A stretch of DNA of 30,791 nucleotides from Lentisphaeria bacterium UBA4640 (GTDB taxonomy: Bacteria; Verrucomicrobiota; Lentisphaeria; Victivallales; UBA1829), in assembly GCA_002405835.1 (NCBI GenBank), contig DHMO01000017.1:14793-45583 (forward strand), in the 5' to 3' direction. Each line of letters starts with the position of its first letter. Positions within the stretch are counted from its first letter, which is position 1. Shown here piece after piece: positions 1 to 7,796 of the stretch. The position numbers and the translations under genes were made by a program. Below the pieces are notes generated by a model. That model was given only the letters and a program-made list of their open reading frames with translations. It had not been told where the DNA came from and searched no databases.

Positions 1-345
1 TAAGGCACTCAATTTTTTTATGTACGCGATCTCCATACGCAAACGTTGATTTTCTGCGATCAGATCTTCTTCTACGCTTTTTGCAAGTTTCGGCGGTCGA
101 CCTTTCTTGCCTCCCCGCGCTCTGCCTCGTCATTCTTCCGCAAGGCCTTTTTCTCCTTCTTCAAGATAAATCCGTTTCCAACGCTGGAGAGTCTTGACAT
201 GGTTATGTGCTTCCAGCCTGGTCAAGTTTGGCCAGTATTTCCTCACAGTCTCTTCATAGCAGAGATGGTTCTTACGCATATCCAATATAGCACAAATTTT
301 GAATTTTGCACTATACCGATGATTTTTCCTGCCTGTTTTCTTCAT
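1..345 (-). pseudogene. IS3-family transposase OrfA, interrupted by an in-frame TGA and cut by the window edge
   Basis: The first 72 codons encode the helix-turn-helix half of an IS3-type OrfA (start at MKKTGRKNHRYS, containing the YSAEFK-like opening and the KTLQRWKRIYLEEGEKGL helix). They end at a TGA at 130-132. Reading straight through that TGA in the same frame gives RGRARGGKKGRPPKL, then EEDLIAENQRLRMEIAYIKK, up to position 1. This is the standard GRPPKL linker and leucine-zipper tail of OrfA. The family normally has ERRGRA at this point, so the TGA most simply replaces an Arg CGA codon. OrfB (DDE integrase) would lie to the left of the window. The product is presumably dead unless the stop is suppressed. 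TGA serves as an ordinary stop for many genes here, so recoding is unlikely. Confidence 0.85.
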
Positions 346-361
346 TAAAGTGCCCCCAAAG

Positions 362-388
362 GCTGTGTCCAACTTCTGGGGTGCACTT
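362..388 (-). repeat. Probable IS3-type terminal inverted repeat
   Basis: The minus strand carries a CACCCC...AAGTTGGACA segment, the usual form of an IS3/IS150-group left end, about 20 bases outside the transposase start. A second GGGGGCAC block follows it closer to the gene. The partner repeat would be outside the window. Confidence 0.6.
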
Positions 389-400
389 CAAAATGACGGA

Positions 401-985
401 TTATTTCTCTTTATCCACTTCCTCGTAAATTTTCCAGACGCCGTTCACCTTCTTGAGTTTGCTGACTGTGATTTCCGTGATGATTTCATCGGATTCAAGA
501 TCTTTGAAGGATTGCGCGGTATGGGTGACCGTTGCGAGAGCTCCATTCACTTTCACATCAAGAAATTTTGTCGTCTTCAATTCCAGTTCCGCGCTCTTTT
601 TCATTTTGTCCTTGAAAAAGGTACAGATGTTTTTGTAGTCGTTTAAAAATTCCTGCGTCCGGGAAACCTCTTTCAGAAGTTTTTGGGCTTCAGCATTTGG
701 TTCTTGCCCCTCGTTCTGCTTGTAGGCAAAAAGGGAAAATTCGTACGGATGAGAACCGTCTATAAGCAGTATCATCGCTTTCAGGTCGGCCGGCGTAGAG
801 GTGTCGCCGTTGCTGTCGACAATCTTGCAATTTTCGGTATAATGGGAAAGAACGCTTTCCCATTTCAGTGCGGCTGCATCTTTCGCGGTTTGCAGAATTA
901 CATTTTTCACATCATCGGCGTCTCCGGCAAAGAGAGCGAACGCTGAACAAATTGTCAGCACGACAGATAAAATCATCTTTTTCAT
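401..985 (-). CDS. Small secreted protein of unknown function, possibly NTF2/SnoaL-like
   Basis: A 194-residue protein with a clear Sec signal peptide: Met-Lys-Lys-Met, a hydrophobic core to about residue 18, then a likely cleavage near FALFA/GD. The mature part is charged and mixed alpha/beta. It opens with a helix (DDVKNVILQTAKDAA) followed by WESVLSHYTENCKI, and ends with a VNGVWKIYEEV strand. That pattern is common in NTF2-like/DUF4440 proteins, but no family signature is firm enough to name it. The start is supported by an AAAGGA sequence about 9 bases upstream and a promoter at 1041-1068. It is probably a single-gene transcript. The IS element abuts its 3' end without altering the reading frame. 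Confidence 0.7.
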   Translation of the reverse strand: MKKMILSVVLTICSAFALFAGDADDVKNVILQTAKDAAALKWESVLSHYTENCKIVDSNGDTSTPADLKAMILLIDGSHPYEFSLFAYKQNEGQEPNAEAQKLLKEVSRTQEFLNDYKNICTFFKDKMKKSAELELKTTKFLDVKVNGALATVTHTAQSFKDLESDEIITEITVSKLKKVNGVWKIYEEVDKEK

Positions 986-1040
986 TTTTCCCGTCCTTTG
1001 TTTGGGTTGCTGGTTTGAAATCCGAAAGGCCTTTTCCTGT

Positions 1041-1068
1041 AATCTATTCCAGCTTTCTGAAATATCAA
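1041..1068 (-). promoter_or_regulatory. Sigma-70-type promoter for the secreted protein gene
   Basis: The minus strand shows a TTGATA -35 box (1063-1068) and a TAGATT -10 box (1041-1046) separated by 16 bases. They lie about 55 bases upstream of the start codon at 985. The same TAGATT -10 is used by the pilus operon promoter. Confidence 0.55.
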
Positions 1069-1180
1069 GCAGTTTCGGAGTTTATCTTTCTTTTTGCTTC
1101 ATTTGCAAGTTTCGATAAAATATTCTGCAAATGGAAAAGCGTTTGCGGTTGTTTTTTCAAAGAATCGTATGCTGCAGCTC

Positions 1181-1209
1181 TTGCGATTTGCGGGACGGGG
1201 TGCTATTGT
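1181..1209 (+). promoter_or_regulatory. Possible promoter for the aroD-like gene
   Basis: TTGCGA (1181-1186) and TATTGT (1204-1209) are 17 bases apart, about 30 bases upstream of the chosen start codon. The boxes match the consensus only moderately. Confidence 0.4.
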
Positions 1210-1238
1210 GTTGCAGAATAACAACGAAAGGACTGCTT

Positions 1239-2030
1239 ATGCTGAAAAAATCATTCTTCAACCGCCAGCAGACGGCGGTTACTCTGCTGATCCGCGGAGA
1301 ATCCATCGATGAAATGCTCGCTTCCGCACGGATGGCGGAATTCAACGGGGCGGACGGAATCGCAATCGAACTTTGCGATCTTGAACCGGAACAGAGAACA
1401 AAAGAGAATTACCGCCGTCTCATGGACGGGGTGCATCTGCCGTTCATGTTCATTCTCTACCGCAATGACCGCTGGCTCAAAGAGGATGACGAAGCCCGGC
1501 AGAAATATCTGCTCGATGCTGCGGAGGCTGGCGCGGAAGTCGTCGACGTCATGGGAGACCTGTATGATCCTTCTCCGTTTGAACTGACCCGCAATCCGGA
1601 GGCGATTCGCAGACAGATGGCGCTCATTGAACAGATTCATGAACGCGGAGCAAAAGTGATCATGTCTTCGCACATGTCCAACGATTTCCGGACTGCGGAA
1701 CAGGTCCTCGAACATCTGCAGCAGCAGTCCGCCCGCGGTGCCGATATCCTGAAGATCGTGACCCGGGCAAATACCGAAGACGAGCTAGCCGAGGTGATTC
1801 GTACGACAATGATTCTCAACAAGGAGCTTGACAAGCCGTTCGTGCATCTCTGCAACGGTCCCTACAGCCGTCTGCACCGCTTTATCGGGCCGAAGCTCGG
1901 TTCCGCGATTGCATTCGCTGTGAACGATTACAACAAACCGAGTCTGCTTTACGGACAGCCGACCATCCGTTCGCTTAAAACGGTGATTGAAGCCATTCCG
2001 TGGCATGTAGACGATGTGCAGGTGAAGTAA
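1239..2030 (+). CDS. aroD: Type I 3-dehydroquinate dehydratase
   Basis: A 263-residue (beta/alpha)8 enzyme that dehydrates 3-dehydroquinate to 3-dehydroshikimate through a Schiff base, the third step of the shikimate pathway. The class I active-site set is recognisable: Glu44 in IAIELCDLE, Arg75 in FILYRNDR, catalytic His145 in IMSSHMSNDF, Schiff-base Lys172 in ILKIVTRANT, Arg211 in PYSRLHRFIGPKLGS, and Gln240 in YGQPTIRSLK. The family motif near the last site is usually APGQ. A longer frame runs upstream to 1131, but the start at 1239 is preferred because GAAAGGA lies just before it and homology begins there. It stands alone, convergent with the pilus operon. The sequence is divergent from E. 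coli AroD, so a related catabolic substrate cannot be excluded. Confidence 0.8.
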   Translation: MLKKSFFNRQQTAVTLLIRGESIDEMLASARMAEFNGADGIAIELCDLEPEQRTKENYRRLMDGVHLPFMFILYRNDRWLKEDDEARQKYLLDAAEAGAEVVDVMGDLYDPSPFELTRNPEAIRRQMALIEQIHERGAKVIMSSHMSNDFRTAEQVLEHLQQQSARGADILKIVTRANTEDELAEVIRTTMILNKELDKPFVHLCNGPYSRLHRFIGPKLGSAIAFAVNDYNKPSLLYGQPTIRSLKTVIEAIPWHVDDVQVK

Positions 2031-2052
2031 AAACTCCCGGAGAAAACCGGAG
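2029..2052 (-). terminator. Probable terminator of the pilus operon
   Basis: Just past the stop of the last operon gene, the minus strand forms CTCCGG / CCGGGAG (one bulged G, loop TTTTCT) followed by five T residues. The stem is short, so this is a modest call. Confidence 0.45.
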
Positions 2053-2056
2053 AAGC

Positions 2057-2890
2057 TTACGTCCTGCGAAATTTTTCCAGAAGAAATTTCCCGCGGGACG
2101 ATTTTTTTATCATTTCCGGAATCTTTTCCGGCGAGCAGTGCGCCAGCTCGAAAATTTCCGGGTCGGACAGGCGCAGGAGCACGGGGAGCGGATTCAATCC
2201 CGCATTTCGCAGTTTTTCCGATGCGCGTGCAAGGCGGAGCCGGATCTGTATTTCCCTCAGCAGAATAAGAAGCGGAAAAAGCAGCGGAGCATACCAGACT
2301 CCGGTCCCCAGCGACGCCAGAACCGGCGCGAGGGCGAGCCCGCCGAAAAACAGCAGCGGAAGAGGCCATTTGCGGAACAGGTTTCCAACGTTCCGCCGGA
2401 ATGCGGAGCGGCTCATCTGACACGGAAAATATTCCTCGTACACCGAGCCGGGGAACGGAATGCGCACGGCGTGAACCATCTCGTGCGCCAGTGTTTCGGC
2501 GGCGTCATATCCCAGACGGCGTTGCTTGCGGATGAAGCCGCTGTGCAGAAAAACGAGCGGAAGAAGGTTGTCCGCTTCCAGTTGAATTCCGGCGGAAAGA
2601 AAACCGGTCTGGCGGGCGGAGTACCAAGCGGGAACCCAGCCGGCGCGGAAACGGAATTTTTCCCAGGTCAATTCCTCCGCTTTCTGGCGGAGGGCAGGGG
2701 AGATTTCCGGCGAATCCGCAATCAGATTCTGGAAAAACTGGTCGGAAGAAAGCACGTTCAAATTCTGCTCAAGACGGGCGAGCCGTTCCGCAAACGCTCC
2801 GGGCGTTTCTCCGGATGCGGGGATAATTCCGGCGGAATCGAGTTCATCCGGTGTGTATGCGGAAAAAGATTTTTCCGGATTCTGCATCAT
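2057..2890 (-). CDS. Membrane-bound zinc metallopeptidase-like protein, last gene of the Tad operon
   Basis: A 277-residue protein with a gluzincin-type motif HEMVH (residues 136-140) inside AAETLAHEMVHAVRIP. Acidic residues at 152-153 (VYEEYF) are candidate third zinc ligands. Two hydrophobic segments follow (about 176-192 and 198-212), so it is probably anchored in the inner membrane with the catalytic part on the N-terminal side. I do not recognise a named family. The start (MMQNPEKS) overlaps the pilin stop codon as ATGA, implying translational coupling. The frame stays open upstream, but that region is the pilin gene in another frame. Its place in the operon suggests a role in processing or assembling pilus components, which is inference only. 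Confidence 0.65.
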   Translation of the reverse strand: MMQNPEKSFSAYTPDELDSAGIIPASGETPGAFAERLARLEQNLNVLSSDQFFQNLIADSPEISPALRQKAEELTWEKFRFRAGWVPAWYSARQTGFLSAGIQLEADNLLPLVFLHSGFIRKQRRLGYDAAETLAHEMVHAVRIPFPGSVYEEYFPCQMSRSAFRRNVGNLFRKWPLPLLFFGGLALAPVLASLGTGVWYAPLLFPLLILLREIQIRLRLARASEKLRNAGLNPLPVLLRLSDPEIFELAHCSPEKIPEMIKKSSRGKFLLEKFRRT

Positions 2891-3087
2891 GGGATCGGCA
2901 GGGATACAACGGTGACGATCCGTTGATAGAGTGCAACAATGCCGCGTCCGATCGGTCCGAACGAGCCGCCCCCGGCGGACAGTGAATAGACCGATGCCGA
3001 AGCCGCGAAGACGAGCGGCAGAATGGAGCAGATCAGAATAGTGTACTCCAGAAGAATGCTCCGTTTTCTGACAATCCGCCGCGTCAT
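2887..3087 (-). CDS. Flp-like pilin subunit
   Basis: A 66-residue protein: a short basic N-terminus (MTRRIVRKR), then SILLEYTILICSILPLVF, a hydrophobic helix with the Glu-Tyr pair typical of Flp pilins, then a Gly/Ser-rich turn and a second apolar segment to the C-terminus. Size and layout fit the major Flp pilin, or a small TadE-like pseudopilin. If cleavage falls so that Glu is residue 5 and Tyr residue 6, the residue at -1 is Arg rather than the usual Gly. Start and stop each overlap the neighbours as ATGA. It is the only pilin-like gene in the operon, and it sits near the end, whereas flp is usually first. Confidence 0.6.
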   Translation of the reverse strand: MTRRIVRKRSILLEYTILICSILPLVFAASASVYSLSAGGGSFGPIGRGIVALYQRIVTVVSLPIP

Positions 3088-5426
3088 TTGTCCTGACTCC
3101 AGAACCAGTTGACCACCGGGTCGCCCGGCAGACCTTCCGCAAGAATCCTGCTGCGGAGCTGTTCCGCTTCGCGCAGTTTCAGCGGATCGTAATTTTCGGT
3201 GAGTTCCTGCTGTTTCATCCGGAAGCGTTTCCATGCGGATGCGTAAGTCTGCATCTCCTGACGGGAGACGGATGAGGCGGGTGCGAAGTAGAAGCCGGCC
3301 GCTTTCGCAGCGAACCAGACGCGTGTTCCGGCGGCGGAGTCCGCAATCCGGTTCAGCGCGGCGAGCATGGAGGAACGGTATTCGAGAAGCCGGGAACAGC
3401 GGTCGTGCAGACGGAGCACTGCGTTCTGCAGCATCCAGCGGTTTTGCGGAAGCTGAAGCCAGAGCCTGGTTTCTTCCGCAGCGAGGTAAAGCGAGCGGAG
3501 CCGGATGCACTCCGGCTGAAAATCAAGGCTGGCGGCAAGGTCATCCGAATAGACGTTGGCGGATTGGAGCGCGGTCTGCTGAATAATGGAGTAGAAAAAA
3601 CGGATTCCGAACATCCGGTCGTAGACTCCGCAGGGCGTTGTCCGGCGCGGATTCGGCATTTTACCTTTCAGTTCGCTGAACTGGAACGCCTTGCGCAGTT
3701 CCGCTTCATCGGCGAAACGTTTTGCCGATGCGGGAATGCCCTGTTCCCCGAATCCGGCTTTTTCCAGACGGGAGAGCAGGGATTTCAGACTTTCCGCATG
3801 ATTGAGAATGTCGTTCTGACGCTGAATCAGGGAATCGCGTTTATTCATCAGCAGAGGGCTGATGAGACACTCGTCGCGCGAGACGAACGGGATCTCTTTT
3901 TCGATCCGGTCAAACTGCATCGCAAGCAGCGCGTTCTGGTTCGTCTCCACGGCGTCGCGGTTTTTCTCAAGTTCCTTCAGCGCTTCCGCCAGGTCTTCCG
4001 CGTGGACGCGGACGCTTCCAGAGGAGAGGGACTGAAGTTTGTTGATTTCCGAAATCAGCGGTTTGAAGGGGACTCCGGGGGTGTTCAGCCGTTCGAGAAC
4101 GGTCTTCAGTTTGTGGAGATTGGCGCAGTTCTTTTCCAGTTCGGCGGTCAGCTTCCGGATTTCCCCGCGGAGCGGACGGAGATATTCCGGTTCCTTTTCG
4201 AGCGGACGGAAGACGGAATTTTTCAGCTCTTTCAGGAAGGTGCACTGGTTTTCCGGCTCGGCGTCCATGGAGACGAGGAGACGGCGGACGCGGAACTGGA
4301 GGTCAAGCAGTTTTTTTGCATGCCGGACTTCTTCCATGCGCTCGTCGACAGTGGCGTCTTCCCAGTTCCATGCGAAGCGGTCGTCGCTTTCAAGACGTCC
4401 GAAACATGCGGCGGCGTCCTGCCATTCCGAATTGTCCAGATGCTGTTTGAATTCATTCCATGCAGCGAGGGTTTTCCGGTACCGGGCGATATTCTTGAGA
4501 TGTTCCAGATGATGTTTTTCATATCTCTGGAAATCGCGGGCGCCGGGCATGGCGTCGAGCATGCGCCGGGCGGCGTCGAAATCGGCGCGGCGGATGTAGA
4601 ATTCGGCGGCGTTGAGGAGCTGAACCGCCTGCGGCGTTGCGGCGTAGAAGATGCCGAAGGCGAGCAGAATCACGAGAACGGTTCCGCCCATGACGAGCAT
4701 TTTGCGTCCGATCTGGGAACGTGCGTGGGGAACGTTGCGGTCGAGGAACGTCATATCGAAGAACGCGACGGAAATTTCATCGGAGTCCATGAGCATGCGT
4801 TCCTGCCGTCCGAGCCGTGCGCCGTTGACGAAGGTTCCATTGATGCTGTCGAGGTCGCGGATCCAGGATTCGCCGTTTTCCGCAATGCGGATTTCCGCAT
4901 GGAAACGGGAAACGACGTCGTCTTTCAGTACAATGTCGTTGTCGGGATCGGAACCGATGCGGATGAGATTTTTTTCCAGCCGGATGAGTTCGCCTTCGCG
5001 GGGACCGTTGCGGAATTCGAGGCGGTGGACGTCGCACGGACGCGATTCGCGCAGTTCGGCCGGCTTGACGAAGAGCTCGCAGTCGCCGATGGAGATGCGG
5101 TCGTTCTGTTTGAGCTGGGCATTGGTGATCGTTTTTCCGCGGGAGTGAAAGTTTGCTTTGCCGCAAGCCTGAAGGCGGATGTGTCCGGAATCAAGATGAA
5201 GTTCCGCCTGATGATCCCCGGCGACGCGGTCTTCGGGTGGAACTACCCAGTCGTTGTCCGGCGCACGCCCGATTTTTACAATGGAACCGAGTGTATCGGT
5301 TTTTGCGGAAACGATCAGCCGGCCGCGGCAGCGGAATTCGAGAAGGTAGATATACGACCGTTTCTTCTCCTTTTCCGGAGACGGAACCGCACTGCTTTTT
5401 CTGAGTTTGCTGAACAGTTTCATCAT
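3084..5426 (-). CDS. Double-FHA membrane protein of the Tad operon
   Basis: A 780-residue protein. FHA domain 1 spans about residues 48-120 (KIGRAPDNDW...) and is degenerate: the Ser-Arg-x-His motif reads AGDHQAE and the Asn-Gly-Thr turn is missing. FHA domain 2 spans about 153-228 and is canonical, with IGSDPDNDIVL, SRFH at 173-176 and NGT at 196-198. One transmembrane helix (about 242-263) follows. About 500 residues, rich in Leu, Glu, Arg and Lys and probably helical and repeat-like, lie beyond it, presumably periplasmic. FHA domains bind phosphothreonine, so the cytoplasmic face likely docks a phosphorylated partner. No kinase is visible. The ATGA overlap with the gene above and the pilin below ties it to the pilus machine. 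The function of the C-terminal part is unknown. Confidence 0.75.
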   Translation of the reverse strand: MMKLFSKLRKSSAVPSPEKEKKRSYIYLLEFRCRGRLIVSAKTDTLGSIVKIGRAPDNDWVVPPEDRVAGDHQAELHLDSGHIRLQACGKANFHSRGKTITNAQLKQNDRISIGDCELFVKPAELRESRPCDVHRLEFRNGPREGELIRLEKNLIRIGSDPDNDIVLKDDVVSRFHAEIRIAENGESWIRDLDSINGTFVNGARLGRQERMLMDSDEISVAFFDMTFLDRNVPHARSQIGRKMLVMGGTVLVILLAFGIFYAATPQAVQLLNAAEFYIRRADFDAARRMLDAMPGARDFQRYEKHHLEHLKNIARYRKTLAAWNEFKQHLDNSEWQDAAACFGRLESDDRFAWNWEDATVDERMEEVRHAKKLLDLQFRVRRLLVSMDAEPENQCTFLKELKNSVFRPLEKEPEYLRPLRGEIRKLTAELEKNCANLHKLKTVLERLNTPGVPFKPLISEINKLQSLSSGSVRVHAEDLAEALKELEKNRDAVETNQNALLAMQFDRIEKEIPFVSRDECLISPLLMNKRDSLIQRQNDILNHAESLKSLLSRLEKAGFGEQGIPASAKRFADEAELRKAFQFSELKGKMPNPRRTTPCGVYDRMFGIRFFYSIIQQTALQSANVYSDDLAASLDFQPECIRLRSLYLAAEETRLWLQLPQNRWMLQNAVLRLHDRCSRLLEYRSSMLAALNRIADSAAGTRVWFAAKAAGFYFAPASSVSRQEMQTYASAWKRFRMKQQELTENYDPLKLREAEQLRSRILAEGLPGDPVVNWFWSQDK

Positions 5427-6886
5427 TCTTCAATCGTCCAAATGTTTTTCATGATTTTCACATGCCTGTGGTCATCCGGCGAGGGGAAGCGGCGGAGACA
5501 GTCGTTGACGATACGGGTCATTTCCTGCAGATTCTGCGAAGCCTGTGCGGTCTGATACGCCAGACAGTTCTGAGAATACCAGACCTGCTGTTTCGTCCGG
5601 AAGTCCAGCCAGAGCGGAACCACGGCGTCGATCAGAATCAGATCTTTGGTTTCGTATGCGCGGCAGAGCAGAGTGCGCAGTGCAAGATCAAGGTCGTCCC
5701 AGACGGCGACCGCGATATTCTTGCGGAGTTCGAGCGCACAGCGCTGAAGGAGCCGGGTCGGGTTGAACTCCATGCGTTTTTCCGGAATTTCCCAGTAGTG
5801 ATCAACCATGGTCGGGGAGACGACGAATGCGCCGAATCTGCGCAGCACGCGTTCGGAACGCCAGAAGTGGTTGACCGGAACCTCGCGGAGCAGAACGAGT
5901 TCCTTGTCCTGATAGCGCATGTAGCTGGCGTAACCCTGCCAGCGGATTTTTTTGTCGATGCGGGTGTACGAGATGCTGTAATAGGGGAATCCGCTTTCGG
6001 TCGGACGGTAGAAATCCTGTTCCGGATCGCTGAGAAAGGCGAACCCGTTCTGTTTGGAAACGCGCTTGCGCCAGTTGTCGAAACTTTGCTTCCGCGTTGT
6101 GCGGAAACCTTCGGGGAGCGGGGTGACGGTGAAGACAAGATGGAAGGGAACATCCATGTTCTTGCCGAGGGCGGTCATGATTTCACAGTTGTTTCCGTCG
6201 ACGCGCTGAACGGTCGCGGCGGTCTTCGGGAAGTAGACGAGGCATTTCCCGAACGGTTCGATTTCGGTCCGGACTTCGCCGTCGTTGTAGTTTCCGGAGA
6301 CTTCACCGGGCCAGGTGAGCGGGTTTTCCTGTTCGAGAACAGTGTAGGCGTAAGCGCCTGCGATGATGCAGACGAAAAGAAGAATGCCGGCGGCGAGCAC
6401 AAACTTGCGGCGCCGTTTTTCGCTGCGGCTGAAGGAGCGGAGCTCGTCGAGTTCGGCGGGGGATGCGTAACGGGTGTGTGCACCGTCTGCGGCGGGGGCT
6501 CCGGCGGTTGCTTCTTCGGTCAGTTCCTCGGTCGCCTCTTCGGATTCGGCAGCAATGGGATCGGCGGAGGCGTCGGGTTCGAGAACGAACGAAAGCTCCT
6601 TCCCGATGCGGACGTCCGCTCCGGGGGGGAGCATGACGCTTTGTCCTCCGGAAATCTCTTCGCCGTTGACCCATGCGGATTCGGTTCCGTGAACAAGCAG
6701 GAGGACGCCGGAGCCGAGCTGGGGCATGAGCGTGATGTGTTCCGCGGCAATGTCTTCGCCGCCGGGACGGATGTCTGCGGTCTTCGCCCGTCCGATTTTC
6801 ATCCCGGCGCCGCCGACGGCAAAGACGCGTCCGGAAAGTTCGCCGGAGATGAATCGGATTCTGTATTTTGACGGCATATCGTTCAT
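5423..6886 (-). CDS. FHA-domain single-pass membrane protein of the Tad operon
   Basis: A 487-residue protein. The N-terminal FHA fold (about residues 25-103) shows KIGRAKTADI, AAEHITL in place of SRxH, and SAWVNGEEI. An acidic, Ala/Glu-rich linker follows (about 104-140), then a basic stretch and one transmembrane helix (about 162-182). The large C-terminal domain has no signature I can name. The start at 6886 is preferred over an upstream ATG at 6913, because GAGGAGA lies 6 bases before it and the upper choice would overlap tadC. Architecture (FHA, linker, helix, extracytoplasmic domain) parallels the next gene, so the two may work as a pair linking cytoplasmic phospho-signals to pilus assembly. 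That is inference. Confidence 0.7.
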   Translation of the reverse strand: MNDMPSKYRIRFISGELSGRVFAVGGAGMKIGRAKTADIRPGGEDIAAEHITLMPQLGSGVLLLVHGTESAWVNGEEISGGQSVMLPPGADVRIGKELSFVLEPDASADPIAAESEEATEELTEEATAGAPAADGAHTRYASPAELDELRSFSRSEKRRRKFVLAAGILLFVCIIAGAYAYTVLEQENPLTWPGEVSGNYNDGEVRTEIEPFGKCLVYFPKTAATVQRVDGNNCEIMTALGKNMDVPFHLVFTVTPLPEGFRTTRKQSFDNWRKRVSKQNGFAFLSDPEQDFYRPTESGFPYYSISYTRIDKKIRWQGYASYMRYQDKELVLLREVPVNHFWRSERVLRRFGAFVVSPTMVDHYWEIPEKRMEFNPTRLLQRCALELRKNIAVAVWDDLDLALRTLLCRAYETKDLILIDAVVPLWLDFRTKQQVWYSQNCLAYQTAQASQNLQEMTRIVNDCLRRFPSPDDHRHVKIMKNIWTIEE

Positions 6887-6896
6887 AGCGGTCTCC

Positions 6897-7793
6897 TCAG
6901 AACAGTGGGACACCGGCTTCCTTCATCTTGAGGAAGACCGGGGTCAGGATTGTAATAAAAACTGCGGGAAGAATGAAGAGCGCCATGGGGAGGAGCATGA
7001 GCGACGGAGCGCGCTGCGCTTTGCATTCGGCGAGAGCGAACCGCGCCTTGCGCATCTCCTCTCCCTGGATTTCCATTGTTTCCGTGAGGGGGGCGCCGAG
7101 TTCGGTTCCCAGGGCGACTGCGGCGGCGAAGGAGGTGAACTCCTTGATCTGAATGCGGTCCGCCATGTTCTGGAGCGCCGTGATGCGGAGCACTCCGAGC
7201 TCCATTTCGCGGAGCATCTGCGAATACTCTTCGGTGAGCGGGCCCGAGACGCCGAGTTTGACGTAGAAGCGGATCGCCGCGGTGAAGTCGAGTCCGCCGC
7301 GCATGGCGGAGGCGATGAGGTCGATGGAGTAGGGGATCGCGCGCAGAATTGCAACCTGTCGCTGCTGAGCGAGGTTGCCGATGATGATTCCCGGCAGAGC
7401 CCAGCCGACCAGCGCGCCGATTGCTCCTGCGATCGGAATGGAGATGCGGTTTTCCTCATCGACCAGCAGCATGGCGGCTCCCGCGGCAATCAGCGCAAAC
7501 AGCACGAGCAGGAACGCCTGTACGCAGTAGACCGCGCCGGGCGAGAGTTTCAGTCCGGCGAAATGGAGTTTTTTCTGAAGTCCGATGCTGTGTCCGGCGA
7601 AAAGTTTGCGGAAGAAAGTCCCGAATCCGAGCATTTCCATGAAGTCCGTCATGGGTTTGGTCAGCCGGAACAACAGGGGCAGGGAGACGTCGCCGGAACT
7701 CTTCTTTTCCGTCCGGTCGTCCAGAACGAGAAAGTAGAGCACCGGAAGCACGGTTGCCATGAACGTCAGCGAATAGATGATGATCTGTTTCAT
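6897..7793 (-). CDS. tadC: Tad pilus inner-membrane platform protein TadC
   Basis: A 298-residue protein of the type II secretion F (T2SF/GspF) family. It has an N-terminal membrane anchor (IIIYSLTFMATVLPVLYFLV), a central hydrophobic pair around residues 90-140, the cytoplasmic T2SF helical domain (LRAIPYSIDLIASAMRGGLD, then GTELGAPLTETMEIQGEEMR) and a C-terminal membrane helix (LPMALFILPAVFITILTPVF). TadC pairs with TadB to form the platform that the TadA ATPase drives. It follows tadB with 3 intervening bases and precedes an FHA gene by 10. Confidence 0.88.
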   Translation of the reverse strand: MKQIIIYSLTFMATVLPVLYFLVLDDRTEKKSSGDVSLPLLFRLTKPMTDFMEMLGFGTFFRKLFAGHSIGLQKKLHFAGLKLSPGAVYCVQAFLLVLFALIAAGAAMLLVDEENRISIPIAGAIGALVGWALPGIIIGNLAQQRQVAILRAIPYSIDLIASAMRGGLDFTAAIRFYVKLGVSGPLTEEYSQMLREMELGVLRITALQNMADRIQIKEFTSFAAAVALGTELGAPLTETMEIQGEEMRKARFALAECKAQRAPSLMLLPMALFILPAVFITILTPVFLKMKEAGVPLF

Positions 7794-7796
7794 GCG

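Larger units (their letters stand above)
1..388 (-). mobile_element. IS3-family insertion sequence, 5' end only
   Basis: The element runs off the left edge of the window. Its transposase-proximal end lies just upstream of the OrfA start: on the minus strand, roughly 388 to 362 reads TGCACCCCAGAAGTTGGACA. This is the typical terminal-repeat sequence of IS3-family (IS150-like) elements. The exact outer base and any target duplication cannot be set because the other end is not visible. The end lies about 13 bases beyond the stop codon of the gene at 401-985. Confidence 0.7.

Noticed and set aside
1..345. Alternative genetic code in which TGA is read as an amino acid
   Set aside because: Many conserved genes here end at TGA exactly where their families end, so the TGA in the transposase is a mutation rather than evidence of recoding.
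2890..3142. N-terminal extension of the metallopeptidase frame
   Set aside because: The extra 84 codons cover the pilin gene in another frame and contain no homology or signal. The ATGA overlap fixes the start at 2890.
3405..5555. Long plus-strand open frame (716 codons) opposite the double-FHA gene
   Set aside because: The translation is low-complexity Phe/Glu/Val-rich, typical of the antisense of a GC-rich gene. It has no motif, while the minus-strand frame has clear FHA domains.
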